A stretch of 64,000 nucleotides of DNA from Fidelibacterota bacterium (GTDB lineage: Bacteria; Pseudomonadota; Alphaproteobacteria; Rhodospirillales; Rhodospirillaceae). The position numbers were made by a program, and so were the translations under genes. Positions 43,855-53,558 of this stretch are shown here, piece after piece. Each line of letters begins with the position of its first letter. Position 1 is the first letter of the stretch. The stretch is from the NCBI GenBank assembly GCA_947475295.1, contig CANJLF010000008.1, positions 1-64,000 on the forward strand, in the 5' to 3' direction. Below the pieces are notes generated by a model that worked only from the letters and a program-made list of their open reading frames with translations, was not told the origin of the DNA and searched no databases.

Positions 43855-44595
43855 TCAATGAATTCCGTTGAAGAGACGGTTGAAGCGGATGGCGAAAGGC
43901 CACTTCCAGATTTCCCAAATCGAGGCGCTGCCGTCGGTAGAGAAGAATAGTATTTCGGCGCGGCCCACCAGGTTTTCCGCCGGCACATATCCTACATCGG
44001 CGCGGCTATCGACGGAGTTGTCGCGGTTGTCACCCATCATGAAGAAGTGGTCCGGGGGCACCATGAATTCGCGGGTGTTGTCGAGGCGGCGGTTGTCGCC
44101 CTCTTCGAGGATGAAATGCTCCAGGCCGCCGGGCAGTATTTCCTTGTAACGCGTGGGGCGGCGCACGTTGCCGTCGGTGTCGCGGTAGACGAACTCATCG
44201 ACCTTTTCGCGCTCGATCAATTGCCCGTTGATGAACAGCCGCCCGTCCTGCATGCGGATGGTGTCGCCGGGCAGGCCGATCAGGCGCTTGATATAGTCGG
44301 TCTTGTTGTCCGACGGCAGCTTGAACACGATCACGTCGCCGCGGTCCGGCGTACTCATCATGACGCGGCCCGAGAACGGGATCAGACTGAAGGGCACCGA
44401 GTGCTTGCTGTAGCCGTAGGAATACTTGGAGACGAACAGGTAGTCGCCCACCAGCAGCGTCGGGATCATGGAACCGGACGGGATGTTGAAGGGCTCGAAC
44501 AGCAACGTGCGAATGACCAGCGCGACGATGAGGGTGTAGAACACCGTCCACGCGGTTTCGCCGAAGCCTTCTTGTTTTTTGACGGGCGTGGAAAT
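43855..44595 (-). CDS. lepB: signal peptidase I, start codon not standard
   Basis: The membrane-bound Ser/Lys protease removes signal peptides. Catalytic Ser is in FNIPSGSMIPTLLVGDYLF, Lys in YIKRLIGLPGD; GRMQD-type loop, ERFMVPPDHFFMMGDNRDNSVDSR-like box and the final domain are intact. The first GTG in frame (44544) would give 229 residues but cuts off KKQEGFGETAWT, which alphaproteobacterial LepB proteins have before the first helix. Reading back to the stop at 44695-44697 there is no ATG, GTG or TTG. ATT at 44595 is the best placed alternative. The upstream neighbour is the response regulator, not acpS. Confidence 0.85.
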   Translation of the reverse strand: MSTPVKKQEGFGETAWTVFYTLIVALVIRTLLFEPFNIPSGSMIPTLLVGDYLFVSKYSYGYSKHSVPFSLIPFSGRVMMSTPDRGDVIVFKLPSDNKTDYIKRLIGLPGDTIRMQDGRLFINGQLIEREKVDEFVYRDTDGNVRRPTRYKEILPGGLEHFILEEGDNRRLDNTREFMVPPDHFFMMGDNRDNSVDSRADVGYVPAENLVGRAEILFFSTDGSASIWEIWKWPFAIRFNRLFNGIH

Positions 44596-44777
44596 GGCTG
44601 CTAATCCGGGTTTGAGCGTGGGGGCAAGGACTTGCGGCCTAACCTGCCGCCCCGCTTTTTGGCGAGTGTGGCGGGATGAAGCCAGCGCCGCCCTCTAAAG
44701 TCAAGGGAATCAGCCAAAATCGGGCTGGTAACAGGCCATTAATTCGCGATCCTTATGGGCCCATGAGCGCCTAAAAC

Positions 44778-45212
44778 TCAGAGGCCTTGGGCCTTGGCAG
44801 AGTGGTCGGTATTTTTGAGAACCGCAGCGATACGGACTTTCAGGTCCGCCACGGTCACCGGTTTAACCAGATAGCCATCGACGTTGAGCTCCTTGGCAAC
44901 CTTCACAGTCTCGGGCTTAGCGTCGGCGGTCAGGAAGATCACCGGAATATTTCGCACCCAATCGACCTTGGTCGCGCGGACCATTCTCAAGAACTGGCGC
45001 CCGTCCACGGGCTGCATGTGGATGTCGCACAGCACCAGCGTCGGCCGGGTCCGCGCGATCTCGGTCAGGCCGGCCTTGCCGTCGCTGGCTTCCATGACTT
45101 TAAAAATGCCGATCTGGCGCAGCATGCCGCGGATCATGGCGCGGGTGTGCTCTTCGTCCTCGACAATGAGAACCTTGACCTCGTCGTAGGAGATTTTGCG
45201 CTCGTCAGCCAC
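44778..45212 (-). CDS. single-domain response regulator (CheY-like)
   Basis: The 144-residue receiver domain has no output domain. Acidic pocket VLIVEDEEHTR, phospho-acceptor Asp63 in LCDIHMQPVDG, Thr in FLTADAKPETVK, and Lys in GYLVKPVTVADL are all present. It starts 6 nt after the stop of the hybrid kinase and is probably its co-expressed partner. Its output could be another kinase or the motor; nothing here decides. Confidence 0.9.
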   Translation of the reverse strand: MADERKISYDEVKVLIVEDEEHTRAMIRGMLRQIGIFKVMEASDGKAGLTEIARTRPTLVLCDIHMQPVDGRQFLRMVRATKVDWVRNIPVIFLTADAKPETVKVAKELNVDGYLVKPVTVADLKVRIAAVLKNTDHSAKAQGL

Positions 45213-45218
45213 CGGCCC

Positions 45219-47714
45219 TTATGCCCCTGCCGTGATCGGCGCGACTGCTTGCGCCAGTTCTTCCGCCGTCATTTCCAGGCCACCCGCGAACAACTGTGCC
45301 GTTTCCGGGTCGCCTTGATCAAGGTAATCCTGCACCTCGGCGGCTAATTCGCCCAGCCTGACAGCGCCAAGTGATAGAGCCGCGCCCTTCAGCGCATGGG
45401 CATGGTGGCGCGCCAGGGACCAATCAGCCGCGTCCATGGCGGCTGCTACGGCGTTAGCCATACGCCGGGAGTCGCCGACAAAATTGACCAGGAACGCGCG
45501 GGCTTCGGCTCCCAAAGTGCCGAAGGTGTCTTTGAGCCGCACCGGGTTGAAGATCAGTGGGTCGATCTCCCAGACGGATGTCGCCTTCTCGGCTTGCAGC
45601 TTCTGCGGCCGGCGCAAGGCCGCGGCCGCCGGCAGCCATTTTTCCAAGGCCGCCACCAGCAGTTTGGACTCGATAGGTTTGGTGAGGTAACCGTCCATGC
45701 CTTCTTGCAGGCAGCGCTGCGCGGTGCCCGGTAAAGCGTCGGCCGTCAGTGCGATAATCGGCAATCTTCGACCGCGGCCCTCCTCGCCACGTCTGATCGC
45801 GGCGGTCAGCTCGAAGCCATCCATCTCGGGCATGTGAAAGTCGGTCAGCAGCAGGCCGTGGACACCGGCCTGATATTTTTCGAGCGCTTCACGCCCATTG
45901 CTGGCCATTTCGAGCGCTTCACGCCCATTGCTGGCCATTTCGAGCGCATAGCCCAGTTTGCCGAGCATGCGCGTGATCACGACCTGATTGGTGACATTGT
46001 CCTCGGCGACCAGGATCAGCGCGCCCGCCGCGCGTGCTTCGTCGACCGTCGGCGGATCGAACTTTTGATCCGACGGTGCGCCGGTGCGGTCGGTCAGGCT
46101 GCCGCGGCCCAGGGCGGCGGCGATGACCTGGCGCAGGCGGGCGCGGCGCAGGGGCAGCGTCACCGCCGCCAGGAATCCGGCGCGATCGCTCTCGCTCAGC
46201 GTTGAGGCCAGACTACGCGGCGCAGCGAGAACCACGGCCACAGCCAAAGCCAAAGCTTTGAGCCGCCCTTGATTGGCGATCTCCTGGCCGACGACCAGCG
46301 CGCGGGCATCGCCGCCCTGGCCGGAAACAATCGCCATGCCGCCCGTCGATAGCACGCGCGCGACAACATCGTCCTCGTATCCTAGATGCGTGCAGTCTCG
46401 GATACCGGCAGCGGACAATATGGCGTCGAGGGCCGCGCGCGTCGGGCCGTGGAAACCGACCGCCGTCACGCGCGCATCGGCGATATCCACGCGGGCGGCA
46501 TCGGTTTGTTCGGCCGCCGGCAAGGGCAACTCAACCCAGAACGTCGATCCCTTCCCCGCCTCAGACTGAACGCCGATACGACCCTGCATCAGCTTGCACA
46601 GGCGTTGCGATATCGATAAGCCCAATCCAGTGCCGCCGTAGCGGCGCGAGGTCGAGACATCGGCCTGCTCGAAGGCTTTGAACAGGCGGCCCTGTTGCTC
46701 GGGTGTCAGGCCGATACCGGTATCGACGACCTCGAAGCGGATCACGTTCGATGATGCGGCGAAGACATGCAGAGTCACGCCGCCACTCTCTGTGAACTTA
46801 ACGCCATTGCCCAATAGATTGATCAGCACCTGGCGGATGCGGGTCGGATCGCCCACCACCATTTCGGGTGTCTCCGGTTCAATCACAATTGCCAGCGTGA
46901 TGCCTTTCTCCTCGGCACGCTGACAGACCAGTTCGCCCGCACTTTCGGCAACCTCGACCAAAGAAAATGGCGTCTCTTCGATATCGAGCTTACCGGCCTC
47001 GATCTTCGAAAAATCGAGAATATCGTTGATGATAGTCAGCAGCGCCGCTGCCGAGCCCCTGATCACCGCCGACATGCTGCGCTGATCTTCTGACAGCTCG
47101 GTTTGATCTAGCATCTCGGCCATGGACATGACGCCATTCATGGGCGTGCGGATCTCGTGACTCATCATGGCAAGGAAGGACGACTTGGCCCGCGTCGCTT
47201 CCTCGGCTTCCTCCTTGGCTTTAGCCAAAGCCCCGGCGATACGCCGGCGCCACTCGATGAATGCCAACAGAAACAGCACCGCGGTAAAGATCAGAATTTC
47301 GAGGGACGCGCCGCGGACGATCTCTACATAAGAGTTCGCCGTCGGCATCGCCGTCACCAGCGCGAAAGGCAGCACCGACAGACCCTGGACCGCGATATGG
47401 GAACTGCCCAGGACGGCCGTCTCGGCCTGATTTCCAATTCGGTCCGGCGCCAGTAAGGGCGTGGAGGCAATGCCGGCCGGGAGTTCCACCTTGTCGTCGG
47501 AATTGACGCGGTTGGAGTACCCGATAACGCGCTTGTCGGCGTCGATCAGATAGACACCGCCGTAAACCTTGGGGAATTTCGCCAGCACGCCGTCGATATA
47601 GCTGAGCGTAAAATCGAGCGCGACGATTCCCCGGAATTGATTGGCAGTGTAGACCGGCCGGCCAATGGAAATCATCAGGCCTTGGCCGAAGTCGTCCTCG
47701 TAAACGTTGGTCAC
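45219..47714 (-). CDS. hybrid sensor kinase, carboxy-terminal part after an in-frame stop
   Basis: From GTG 47714, 831 residues: the end of a Cache-type sensor (GLMISIGRPVYTANQFRGIVALD), a membrane helix (about 138-156), and a dimerisation domain with His186 in MMSHEIRTPMNG. A complete ATPase domain (INDILDFSKIEAGK, LINLLGNGVKF, GGTGLGLSIS) follows, then a degenerate first receiver without an acceptor Asp and a full receiver (ILVAEDNVTNQ, LLLTDFHMPEMDG). An HPt domain has His in ARHHAHALKGAA. It continues, in the same frame, the upstream piece that ends at TAA 47796-47798. The full receiver contains a 30-bp tandem duplication. Confidence 0.85.
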   Translation of the reverse strand: MTNVYEDDFGQGLMISIGRPVYTANQFRGIVALDFTLSYIDGVLAKFPKVYGGVYLIDADKRVIGYSNRVNSDDKVELPAGIASTPLLAPDRIGNQAETAVLGSSHIAVQGLSVLPFALVTAMPTANSYVEIVRGASLEILIFTAVLFLLAFIEWRRRIAGALAKAKEEAEEATRAKSSFLAMMSHEIRTPMNGVMSMAEMLDQTELSEDQRSMSAVIRGSAAALLTIINDILDFSKIEAGKLDIEETPFSLVEVAESAGELVCQRAEEKGITLAIVIEPETPEMVVGDPTRIRQVLINLLGNGVKFTESGGVTLHVFAASSNVIRFEVVDTGIGLTPEQQGRLFKAFEQADVSTSRRYGGTGLGLSISQRLCKLMQGRIGVQSEAGKGSTFWVELPLPAAEQTDAARVDIADARVTAVGFHGPTRAALDAILSAAGIRDCTHLGYEDDVVARVLSTGGMAIVSGQGGDARALVVGQEIANQGRLKALALAVAVVLAAPRSLASTLSESDRAGFLAAVTLPLRRARLRQVIAAALGRGSLTDRTGAPSDQKFDPPTVDEARAAGALILVAEDNVTNQVVITRMLGKLGYALEMASNGREALEMASNGREALEKYQAGVHGLLLTDFHMPEMDGFELTAAIRRGEEGRGRRLPIIALTADALPGTAQRCLQEGMDGYLTKPIESKLLVAALEKWLPAAAALRRPQKLQAEKATSVWEIDPLIFNPVRLKDTFGTLGAEARAFLVNFVGDSRRMANAVAAAMDAADWSLARHHAHALKGAALSLGAVRLGELAAEVQDYLDQGDPETAQLFAGGLEMTAEELAQAVAPITAGA
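45881..45940. repeat. perfect 30-bp tandem duplication within the hybrid kinase gene
   Basis: The 30-bp unit CGAGCGCTTC ACGCCCATTG CTGGCCATTT occurs twice without mismatch, followed by a partial third start (CGAGCGC). In protein this repeats EMASNGREAL, so the receiver gains 10 residues near its second helix. Lack of any difference suggests a recent event. Confidence 0.95.
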
Positions 47715-47795
47715 ATAAGGCGAGCGGCTGGGGTTCTCCTCCGGCGTACCGAAGACGAAGTACTCTTGCTTGAGGTCATTTTCCTTGTAGGAAAA

Positions 47796-48314
47796 TTAGC
47801 TCGAGAGCCGAAATGGAAATACGTGTTCGAAATGCCGCGCCGAGACATAGTAGGTCCAGGCGGCATTGGGCAGCTCGGTCAGAACCTGACGGAAAATCGA
47901 CCGCAGCGAGATGGCGGTTTCCAACTCAAAAGCAAAATCGGCATCGGCAATATTTAGCGTGCCGTGACCCGTGAGATTGCCGGTCTCCTGCCGGGAAATT
48001 CCCGGCGGCAATTCATCCATATTGTAGTTGCCTTCGGAGTCCTGCTTCAGCGCCAGCAGCAGGCGCGACGGTTGCGGGGCCTTAGGGCGCTCGGCCAGTT
48101 CATTTTGCATCGTGGTTTGCAGCAGCTCGACAAAGGTCTGCGCCATCTGCATAGATTGGGTAAGTTCACCGCGGATGGAATCCAGCGCCGCTAGTCTCAC
48201 CAAGGCCTGCTCGTCGGCAACACGGCCAAGTTTGGTCGCGAGGAACCAGCCGGATACTACCAGGGCCGCGGCATAAAATACCAGGAAGCCGAGCCGCCCG
48301 AGATGTTGCTTCAC
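47796..48314 (-). CDS. hybrid sensor kinase, amino-terminal sensor part ending at an in-frame TAA
   Basis: 172 residues from GTG 48314, which avoids overlap with acpS (an ATG at 48347 is also open). It holds the first membrane helix (LGFLVFYAAALVVSGWFLATKL) and most of a Cache-type periplasmic sensor, up to FEHVFPFRLSS. It then meets TAA at 47796-47798. The codons after the stop, in the same frame, read FSYKENDLKQEYFVFGTPEEN, a natural continuation of the sensor. So the gene once spanned about 45219-48314 and is broken by one stop. Alone this piece would be an anchored sensor without a kinase. Confidence 0.75.
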   Translation of the reverse strand: MKQHLGRLGFLVFYAAALVVSGWFLATKLGRVADEQALVRLAALDSIRGELTQSMQMAQTFVELLQTTMQNELAERPKAPQPSRLLLALKQDSEGNYNMDELPPGISRQETGNLTGHGTLNIADADFAFELETAISLRSIFRQVLTELPNAAWTYYVSARHFEHVFPFRLSS

Positions 48315-48336
48315 GTTATGTCCCACGACGCCTTGA

Positions 48337-48753
48337 CTACGCCGCATCGGGAACGGCGGTGATAATCACCAGGGCTTCGGCCATGGGGTATTCGTCGGTG
48401 ATCGTAAGATCAACCTGCGCCCGCATGCCTTTCGGAGTCATCTCCAGTAGCCGGGCCGCCGCACCGCCGGTCATGACCACCGTGGGCTTCCCGCTCGGCA
48501 GATTGACCACGCCCAGGTCGCGCCAGAAAATGCCGTCGCGAAAACCGGTGCCCAGCGCTTTGGAGGCGGCTTCCTTGGCGGCGTAACGCTTAGCAAACGT
48601 CGCGGCGTAGCTATTGCCCGCGCCGCGCCGCCGCTCGGCTTTCATTTGCTCGGTTTCCGTGAAGATGCGCTGGATAAAACGATCGCCGAAACGCGCCAGA
48701 GTTTTTTCAATGCGGCGGATATCGATCAGGTCACTGCCGATACCGAGGATCAT
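48337..48753 (-). CDS. acpS: holo-[acyl-carrier-protein] synthase
   Basis: The 138-residue enzyme transfers phosphopantetheine from CoA to apo-ACP. Signatures are [19 protein letters not shown] (metal-binding Asp), RRIFTETE-like segment [11 protein letters not shown], and [18 protein letters not shown]. Its start overlaps the pdxJ stop by 4 nt. In relatives acpS is followed directly by lepB; here the kinase and regulator lie between. Confidence 0.96.
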   Translation of the reverse strand: MILGIGSDLIDIRRIEKTLARFGDRFIQRIFTETEQMKAERRRGAGNSYAATFAKRYAAKEAASKALGTGFRDGIFWRDLGVVNLPSGKPTVVMTGGAAARLLEMTPKGMRAQVDLTITDEYPMAEALVIITAVPDAA

Positions 48754-49502
48754 GCACGCACCGGTGTAATGGCCCGCGCATGATCCATGGCGGCGCGCAT
48801 CCGCCGGATGGCCGCATCGAAGCCGGTAAAGATCGCCTCGCCCACCAGGAAGTGTCCGATGTTCAACTCCGCGATGGTCGGAATGGCCGCCACCGGCTCG
48901 ACCGTGTCATAGCCGAGGCCGTGGCCGGCATGACACTCCAGGCCAATGCGCGCGGCATGGGCGGCGGCAGTCTGCAGGCGTTGAAGATGGCGCTCACGCT
49001 CCGCGCCCGGCGGCGCCTCGCAATAGGCTCCGGTATGCAACTCGACCACCGGCGCGCCGAGACTTTTAGAGGCATCCAACTGCCGGGGCTCGGCCTCGAT
49101 GAACATCGAGACGCGGATGCCGGCGCCAACAAGCTCGCGCACAAATGGCGCCAGGTGATTGTGCCCGGCCGCCACGTCGAGCCCGCCTTCGGTGGTGCGC
49201 TCTTGACGCTTTTCAGGCACCAGACACACCGCGTGGGGCTTGTGGCGCAGCGCGATGGCGAGCATCTCCTTGGTCGCGGCCATTTCGAGATTGAGCGGAA
49301 CTTTAAGTTCCGCCATCAGGCGTTCGATGTCGTGATCGGAAATATGCCGACGATCCTCGCGCAAATGGGCGGTGATACCGTCGGCGCCGGCGGCGGCGGC
49401 CATCAATGCCGCGCGCACCGGATCGGGGTGCAAGCCGCCGCGGGCGTTGCGCACGGTCGCCACGTGATCCACGTTCACGCCGAGCCTTAGATATGCACTC
49501 AT
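48750..49502 (-). CDS. pdxJ: pyridoxine 5'-phosphate synthase
   Basis: The 250-residue TIM barrel makes pyridoxine phosphate from deoxyxylulose phosphate and an aminoacetone phosphate. [61 protein letters not shown], and [11 protein letters not shown] are all as in the family. ATG 49502 is used; the frame extends to 50060 but that part overlaps the DUF2062 gene. The start overlaps the DUF2062 stop by 4 nt. Confidence 0.97.
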   Translation of the reverse strand: MSAYLRLGVNVDHVATVRNARGGLHPDPVRAALMAAAAGADGITAHLREDRRHISDHDIERLMAELKVPLNLEMAATKEMLAIALRHKPHAVCLVPEKRQERTTEGGLDVAAGHNHLAPFVRELVGAGIRVSMFIEAEPRQLDASKSLGAPVVELHTGAYCEAPPGAERERHLQRLQTAAAHAARIGLECHAGHGLGYDTVEPVAAIPTIAELNIGHFLVGEAIFTGFDAAIRRMRAAMDHARAITPVRA

Positions 49503-50107
49503 ACGTCGGCGCCCGCCGGAGGAAACGGAGGATGCGCGACGCCGGCCTTGCGCTGCAGGCGAAGGATCTTGCGCGCCTGTACGGTCTTCAGCACTGGGAT
49601 CATCGCGAAATAAGCCACTGTCCCCGCCACGATAGTCATTGGAATACTGCCCACGATCATCGGCCAAAATATAGGCCATACGCGATCGAGAAACATCTGC
49701 ATATCCAAGTTCAAGGTCGCTTCGGTGAGTCCTTTGAACATTTGGATGAAGTTCGGCGGATGACCTTTGAGATCTACGCCCATCATCCACGCGCCGAGAT
49801 AATAAGCGCCGAACCATAGGGGCGGCGCGGTCCAGGGATTGGCCGCCTGGGCACCCATGACGGCCGCGAAAACATTCCCACGGATCGCCCAGGCCATCAG
49901 CCCGGCGGTGACGATGTGCGTGCCGTAAAACGGGGTCATTGCTATGCCCACCCCGCAGGCAAAACCGGCGGCGATACTGGACGGCGTGCCGGGTATGCGC
50001 TGCAGCCGATGCCACAGATAGGCGCCCGTCCGCCGCCAGCCCATGCGCGGCCACAACCATTGGCGCAACTTCGTCGGGAAAGACAACTTATGTCGGCGCT
50101 GAAACAT
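49499..50107 (-). CDS. DUF2062 membrane protein
   Basis: The 202-residue protein has the DUF2062 core [32 protein letters not shown] and [21 protein letters not shown]. Three to four membrane segments are seen, the last at [18 protein letters not shown]. Basic ends suggest both termini are cytoplasmic. The family is common beside pdxJ in Alphaproteobacteria; no biochemical role is established. It is coupled to pdxJ by a 4-nt overlap. Confidence 0.85.
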   Translation of the reverse strand: MFQRRHKLSFPTKLRQWLWPRMGWRRTGAYLWHRLQRIPGTPSSIAAGFACGVGIAMTPFYGTHIVTAGLMAWAIRGNVFAAVMGAQAANPWTAPPLWFGAYYLGAWMMGVDLKGHPPNFIQMFKGLTEATLNLDMQMFLDRVWPIFWPMIVGSIPMTIVAGTVAYFAMIPVLKTVQARKILRLQRKAGVAHPPFPPAGADV

Positions 50108-50180
50108 GGCGATGATATTGCCCGCGCGGGCGAAGGGCGCAAGAGGAAAGCCGAAATTACGCCCTCATCCGGCCGCTTAT

Positions 50181-52349
50181 TTAGCGCCGCGCCCGTTCCA
50201 CCGAATTGATGGCAGGGGTCGCGCGCAGCGCGGCAATGATATTGGTCAGGTGTTTGACGCCCCGCACCTCAATGTCGAGGCTCATTTCGAAAAAATCCTT
50301 CGAGCGCTTGGAAATCTTGAGATTCGAGATATTCCCGAAGTTGCGCGCGATCACCGTCGACAGCGCGCCCAAGCTGCCGGGCTCGTTGGCGACCACAAGA
50401 TTGACGCGCCCGATGTGCGCGTCCTTATCCTTATCCGCATCCCAGGATAGATCCACCCAGCGGTCCGGCAGATCGGTGTAACTCTCCAACTGCTCGCAGT
50501 CGACGGTGTGGACTTCGATACCGCGTCCCTCTGTGACGATGCCGATGATGCGGTCGCCGGGCAGAGGATGGCAACATTCGGCCACATGCACGGCCATACC
50601 GGGCGTGAGGCCCTTGATCGCGATGGCGCTGCTGGCTTCATGGGTCTGCTTGAGCCGTGCTTGCGAGAGATTGACGACATTGTTCTCGCCGCCATCGAGG
50701 CGCGCCCCGGGGTAAACCGCCACCAAGACTTCGCGGCCGACCAGACGTCCCTCGCCGACCTTGGCATAGAGGTCATCCAGCGCGTCCACACCGAATTTCT
50801 CCAGGACACCATTCAGCCCCTTGTCGCTTAGGGCGAGACCTTCCTTGCTGAAGGTCTTTTCCAGAATCTCATGGCCGAGTTTCAGATACTCCGCATGCGC
50901 GTCGTCGCGCACACGCCGGCGTACGTGGGCGCGCGCCTTGCCGGTGACGACAAAGCCTTCCCACTCCGGCGAAGGTTTTTGCGCCGACGACGTCACGACT
51001 TCAACCTGGTCGCCGTTCTGAAGCGCCGTGCGTAAGGGCACGATGCGGCCGTTGACCTTGGCACCGACACAGGTGTTGCCTACTTCCGTATGCACGGCAT
51101 AGGCAAAGTCCACAGGTGAAGCGCCGCGCGGCAAGGCAATCAGATCGCCCTTGGGCGTGAAGCAGAACACCTGGTCGTGAAACATCTCGAGCTTCGTGTG
51201 TTCCAAAAACTCCTGCGGCGACTGGGCATGCTCAAGAATATCGACCAATTCGCGCAGCCATGAGTACTGGCGGCCCTCGATGGATTTGACGGCGGGTTCT
51301 TCGCCAAACAAATCCGAGTCCTTGTAGCGCCAGTGCGCCGCCACACCGAGTTCCGCCACTTCATGCATTTGATGGGTGCGGATTTGAATCTCGATGCGGT
51401 GCCGCTGCGGGCCGATGATCGACGTGTGCAGCGAGCGGTAGCCGTTGCGCTTCGGTGTTGAGATGTAATCCTTGAAGCGCCCGGGGATTGTTGGATAGCT
51501 GGTATGAATGACGCCGAGCACGCGGTAGCAGTCTTCGGGCTTGTCGACCATGACGCGGAAGGCCATGATGTCCGAGAGTTGTTCGAAGCTCACATCCTTG
51601 ATCTGCATCTTGCGCCAGATCGAATAGGCGGTCTTCTCGCGCCCCGAGATGTAACCTTCGATGCCGGCTTTGCGCATGACCTGGTCAAGCTCGTCCATGA
51701 TCTTCACGACCAACTCGCCGCCGTGCAGTTCCAGGAACCGCAGGCGTGCCAGAATCGAGGCGCGCGCGTCGGAATGCAGTTCAGCGAAGGCCAGGTCTTC
51801 GAGCTCGGTTTTGACTTCCTGCATGCCGATACGCTCGGCCAGCGGCGCGTAGATTTCCATGGTCTCCATGGCGATGGCGCGGCGCTTGGCGGGATCGGTG
51901 ATGAAGTTCAGCGTCCGCATATTGTGCAAGCGATCGGCCAGCTTCACCAAAAGGACGCGGATATCGGCGGACATGGCGAGCACAAACTTGCGGAAGTTCT
52001 CGGCCTGTTTTTCCTCCATGTTCTGGATTTGTAGGCGCGCGAGTTTGGTGACGCCATCCACCAGCCGCGCCACCTCGTCTCCGAACAGATCGCGCACATT
52101 CTCAAGCGTCGCTTGAGTATCCTCGACAATATCGTGCAACAGCGCCGTGACGATCGAGGCGGTGTCGAGCTTGTAGTTGGTCAGGATGCCCGCGACCTCG
52201 ATGGGGTGCGAGAAATAGGGATCACCCGAAGCGCGCTTCTGCAGGCCATGCATCTTCATGGCGTAAACGTAGGCGCGGTTGATGGCGTCCTCGTCGGCGT
52301 CGGGGTCGTAGGATTTGACCCGCTCGACCAGTTCGAACTGACGCATCAT
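50181..52349 (-). CDS. rsh: (p)ppGpp synthetase/hydrolase (RelA/SpoT homologue, long type)
   Basis: The 722-residue bifunctional alarmone enzyme has an amino-terminal HD hydrolase domain (RASGDPYFSHPIEVAG, LLHDIVEDTQ) with His-Asp intact. The synthetase has GRFKDYISTPKRNGYRSLHT and EIQIRTHQMHEVAELGVAAHW. TGS (VFCFTPKGDLIALPRGASPVDFAYAVHT), a helical region and a carboxy-terminal ACT domain follow. As usual for this class it is probably the only long RSH protein in the cell. It is followed by DUF2062-pdxJ and preceded by rpoZ (130 nt). Confidence 0.96.
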   Translation of the reverse strand: MMRQFELVERVKSYDPDADEDAINRAYVYAMKMHGLQKRASGDPYFSHPIEVAGILTNYKLDTASIVTALLHDIVEDTQATLENVRDLFGDEVARLVDGVTKLARLQIQNMEEKQAENFRKFVLAMSADIRVLLVKLADRLHNMRTLNFITDPAKRRAIAMETMEIYAPLAERIGMQEVKTELEDLAFAELHSDARASILARLRFLELHGGELVVKIMDELDQVMRKAGIEGYISGREKTAYSIWRKMQIKDVSFEQLSDIMAFRVMVDKPEDCYRVLGVIHTSYPTIPGRFKDYISTPKRNGYRSLHTSIIGPQRHRIEIQIRTHQMHEVAELGVAAHWRYKDSDLFGEEPAVKSIEGRQYSWLRELVDILEHAQSPQEFLEHTKLEMFHDQVFCFTPKGDLIALPRGASPVDFAYAVHTEVGNTCVGAKVNGRIVPLRTALQNGDQVEVVTSSAQKPSPEWEGFVVTGKARAHVRRRVRDDAHAEYLKLGHEILEKTFSKEGLALSDKGLNGVLEKFGVDALDDLYAKVGEGRLVGREVLVAVYPGARLDGGENNVVNLSQARLKQTHEASSAIAIKGLTPGMAVHVAECCHPLPGDRIIGIVTEGRGIEVHTVDCEQLESYTDLPDRWVDLSWDADKDKDAHIGRVNLVVANEPGSLGALSTVIARNFGNISNLKISKRSKDFFEMSLDIEVRGVKHLTNIIAALRATPAINSVERARR

Positions 52350-52479
52350 GGCGTCGCACTCCTAGACGGAGGCAGACTTAAGGCGGTGATGGCAGGCGAG
52401 TGAAAGGGATGACGCGGCGGATGTGAGGGATCGGCGCAGCGCTCGGATGTCGTGATCTGTACGAGCGTGCTTCTGGCCA

Positions 52480-52920
52480 TTACCCCTTGGTGTCTTCCGC
52501 GTCGACGTCTTCGTAGGAAACCTTGGGATGAGTTCCAGCCGCCGGGGCCTTCGGCTCTTCTTCCTCTTCTTCGCTGTCTTCAATGGACATGCCGGCGGCG
52601 GCGGCGACGGTTTCGCTCATCTGGCTGGCGATGCCGGCGAATTCAGGGTTCGAGGCCATGGCGTCAAAGCCGTCTTCTTCCGGCTCGTCGACTTCCACAT
52701 GGCGCTGCAGGCCCTGGATGATGCTGTTGTAAAGATCGTCCGGGCTGACCTTTTCGTCGGCGATTTCGCGTAAGGCGACGACCGGGTTTTTGTCGTTGTC
52801 GCGGTCCAGGCGCGGCTCGGCGCCGGCGGAGATTTCACGCGAGCGCTGCGCCGCGACCATGACCAGCTGGAACCGGTTGGTGACCTTTTCGACGCAATCT
52901 TCGACCGTTACGCGGGCCAT
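52480..52920 (-). CDS. rpoZ: RNA polymerase omega subunit
   Basis: 146 residues. The amino terminus [20 protein letters not shown] and [11 protein letters not shown] are the omega signature. The family needs only about 90 residues; here a long acidic tail follows, with a run of Glu ([12 protein letters not shown]), as in other Alphaproteobacteria. ATG 52920 has AAGGA 8 nt upstream. rpoZ before rsh is conserved; omega also helps form a ppGpp-binding site in some bacteria. Confidence 0.96.
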   Translation of the reverse strand: MARVTVEDCVEKVTNRFQLVMVAAQRSREISAGAEPRLDRDNDKNPVVALREIADEKVSPDDLYNSIIQGLQRHVEVDEPEEDGFDAMASNPEFAGIASQMSETVAAAAGMSIEDSEEEEEEPKAPAAGTHPKVSYEDVDAEDTKG

Positions 52921-53060
52921 GAGATAATCCTTACGTTGCTTTAGGTTAGAGTGCGCGGATTCGGCGGAAGGGTCAACCGCCCCACCCCGTTCCCCATGTA
53001 CATAGGAACAGGCGCCAAGCTCCGGAAGTGGCGCTTCTTTACGCCGTATTGGCACCTAGC

Positions 53061-53558
53061 TCAAGAGGGCGGCTCAAGGAGGCGGATAAGTTGTCCGCGA
53101 TCCAACCCGTCAATCATTGCTGCAGGCGTCACTCCCGCTACGGGATGCCGCCAGGCTGGGGCGATGTCCGCCAGCGGCAAAAGGACAAAAGCGCGCTCGT
53201 GTAGCCGCGGGTGCGGCAGGATCGGAGCGTGGTCCTTTTGGATCAACTCGTCATAAGCCAGTAGGTCCAGATCCAAAGTCCTTGCGGCATTGGGGGCATG
53301 GCGCAGGCGGCCGAAGTCGGCCTCGATCTGATGCAGCAAGGCCAGCAGTTCGGCCGGGCCCAGCTGGGTTGCCACCTGGACCACGCCATTAACGAACCAG
53401 GGCTGGTCCGAGGCCGGCACCGGGGCGGACTCATACCACGGGGAGCGGGCGACAACGGTGACCCCGGCTGCTTCAAGGCGAGCCAGGGCGGCCGCGAAGG
53501 TCGCCACGGGAGCGCCCGCGCTGCTGGGGAGATTGCCGCCAAGACCGATCAAGAGCAT
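53061..53558 (-). CDS. folK: 2-amino-4-hydroxy-6-hydroxymethyldihydropteridine pyrophosphokinase
   Basis: The 165-residue folate-pathway kinase transfers pyrophosphate from ATP to the pterin. It shows LIGLGGNLPSS, SPWYESAPVPASDQPWFVNGV, the metal-binding RTLDLDLLAYDELI and LPHPRLHERAFVLLPLADIAP. Length is typical. It precedes rpoZ by 140 nt. folB and folP are not adjacent. Confidence 0.95.
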   Translation of the reverse strand: MLLIGLGGNLPSSAGAPVATFAAALARLEAAGVTVVARSPWYESAPVPASDQPWFVNGVVQVATQLGPAELLALLHQIEADFGRLRHAPNAARTLDLDLLAYDELIQKDHAPILPHPRLHERAFVLLPLADIAPAWRHPVAGVTPAAMIDGLDRGQLIRLLEPPS

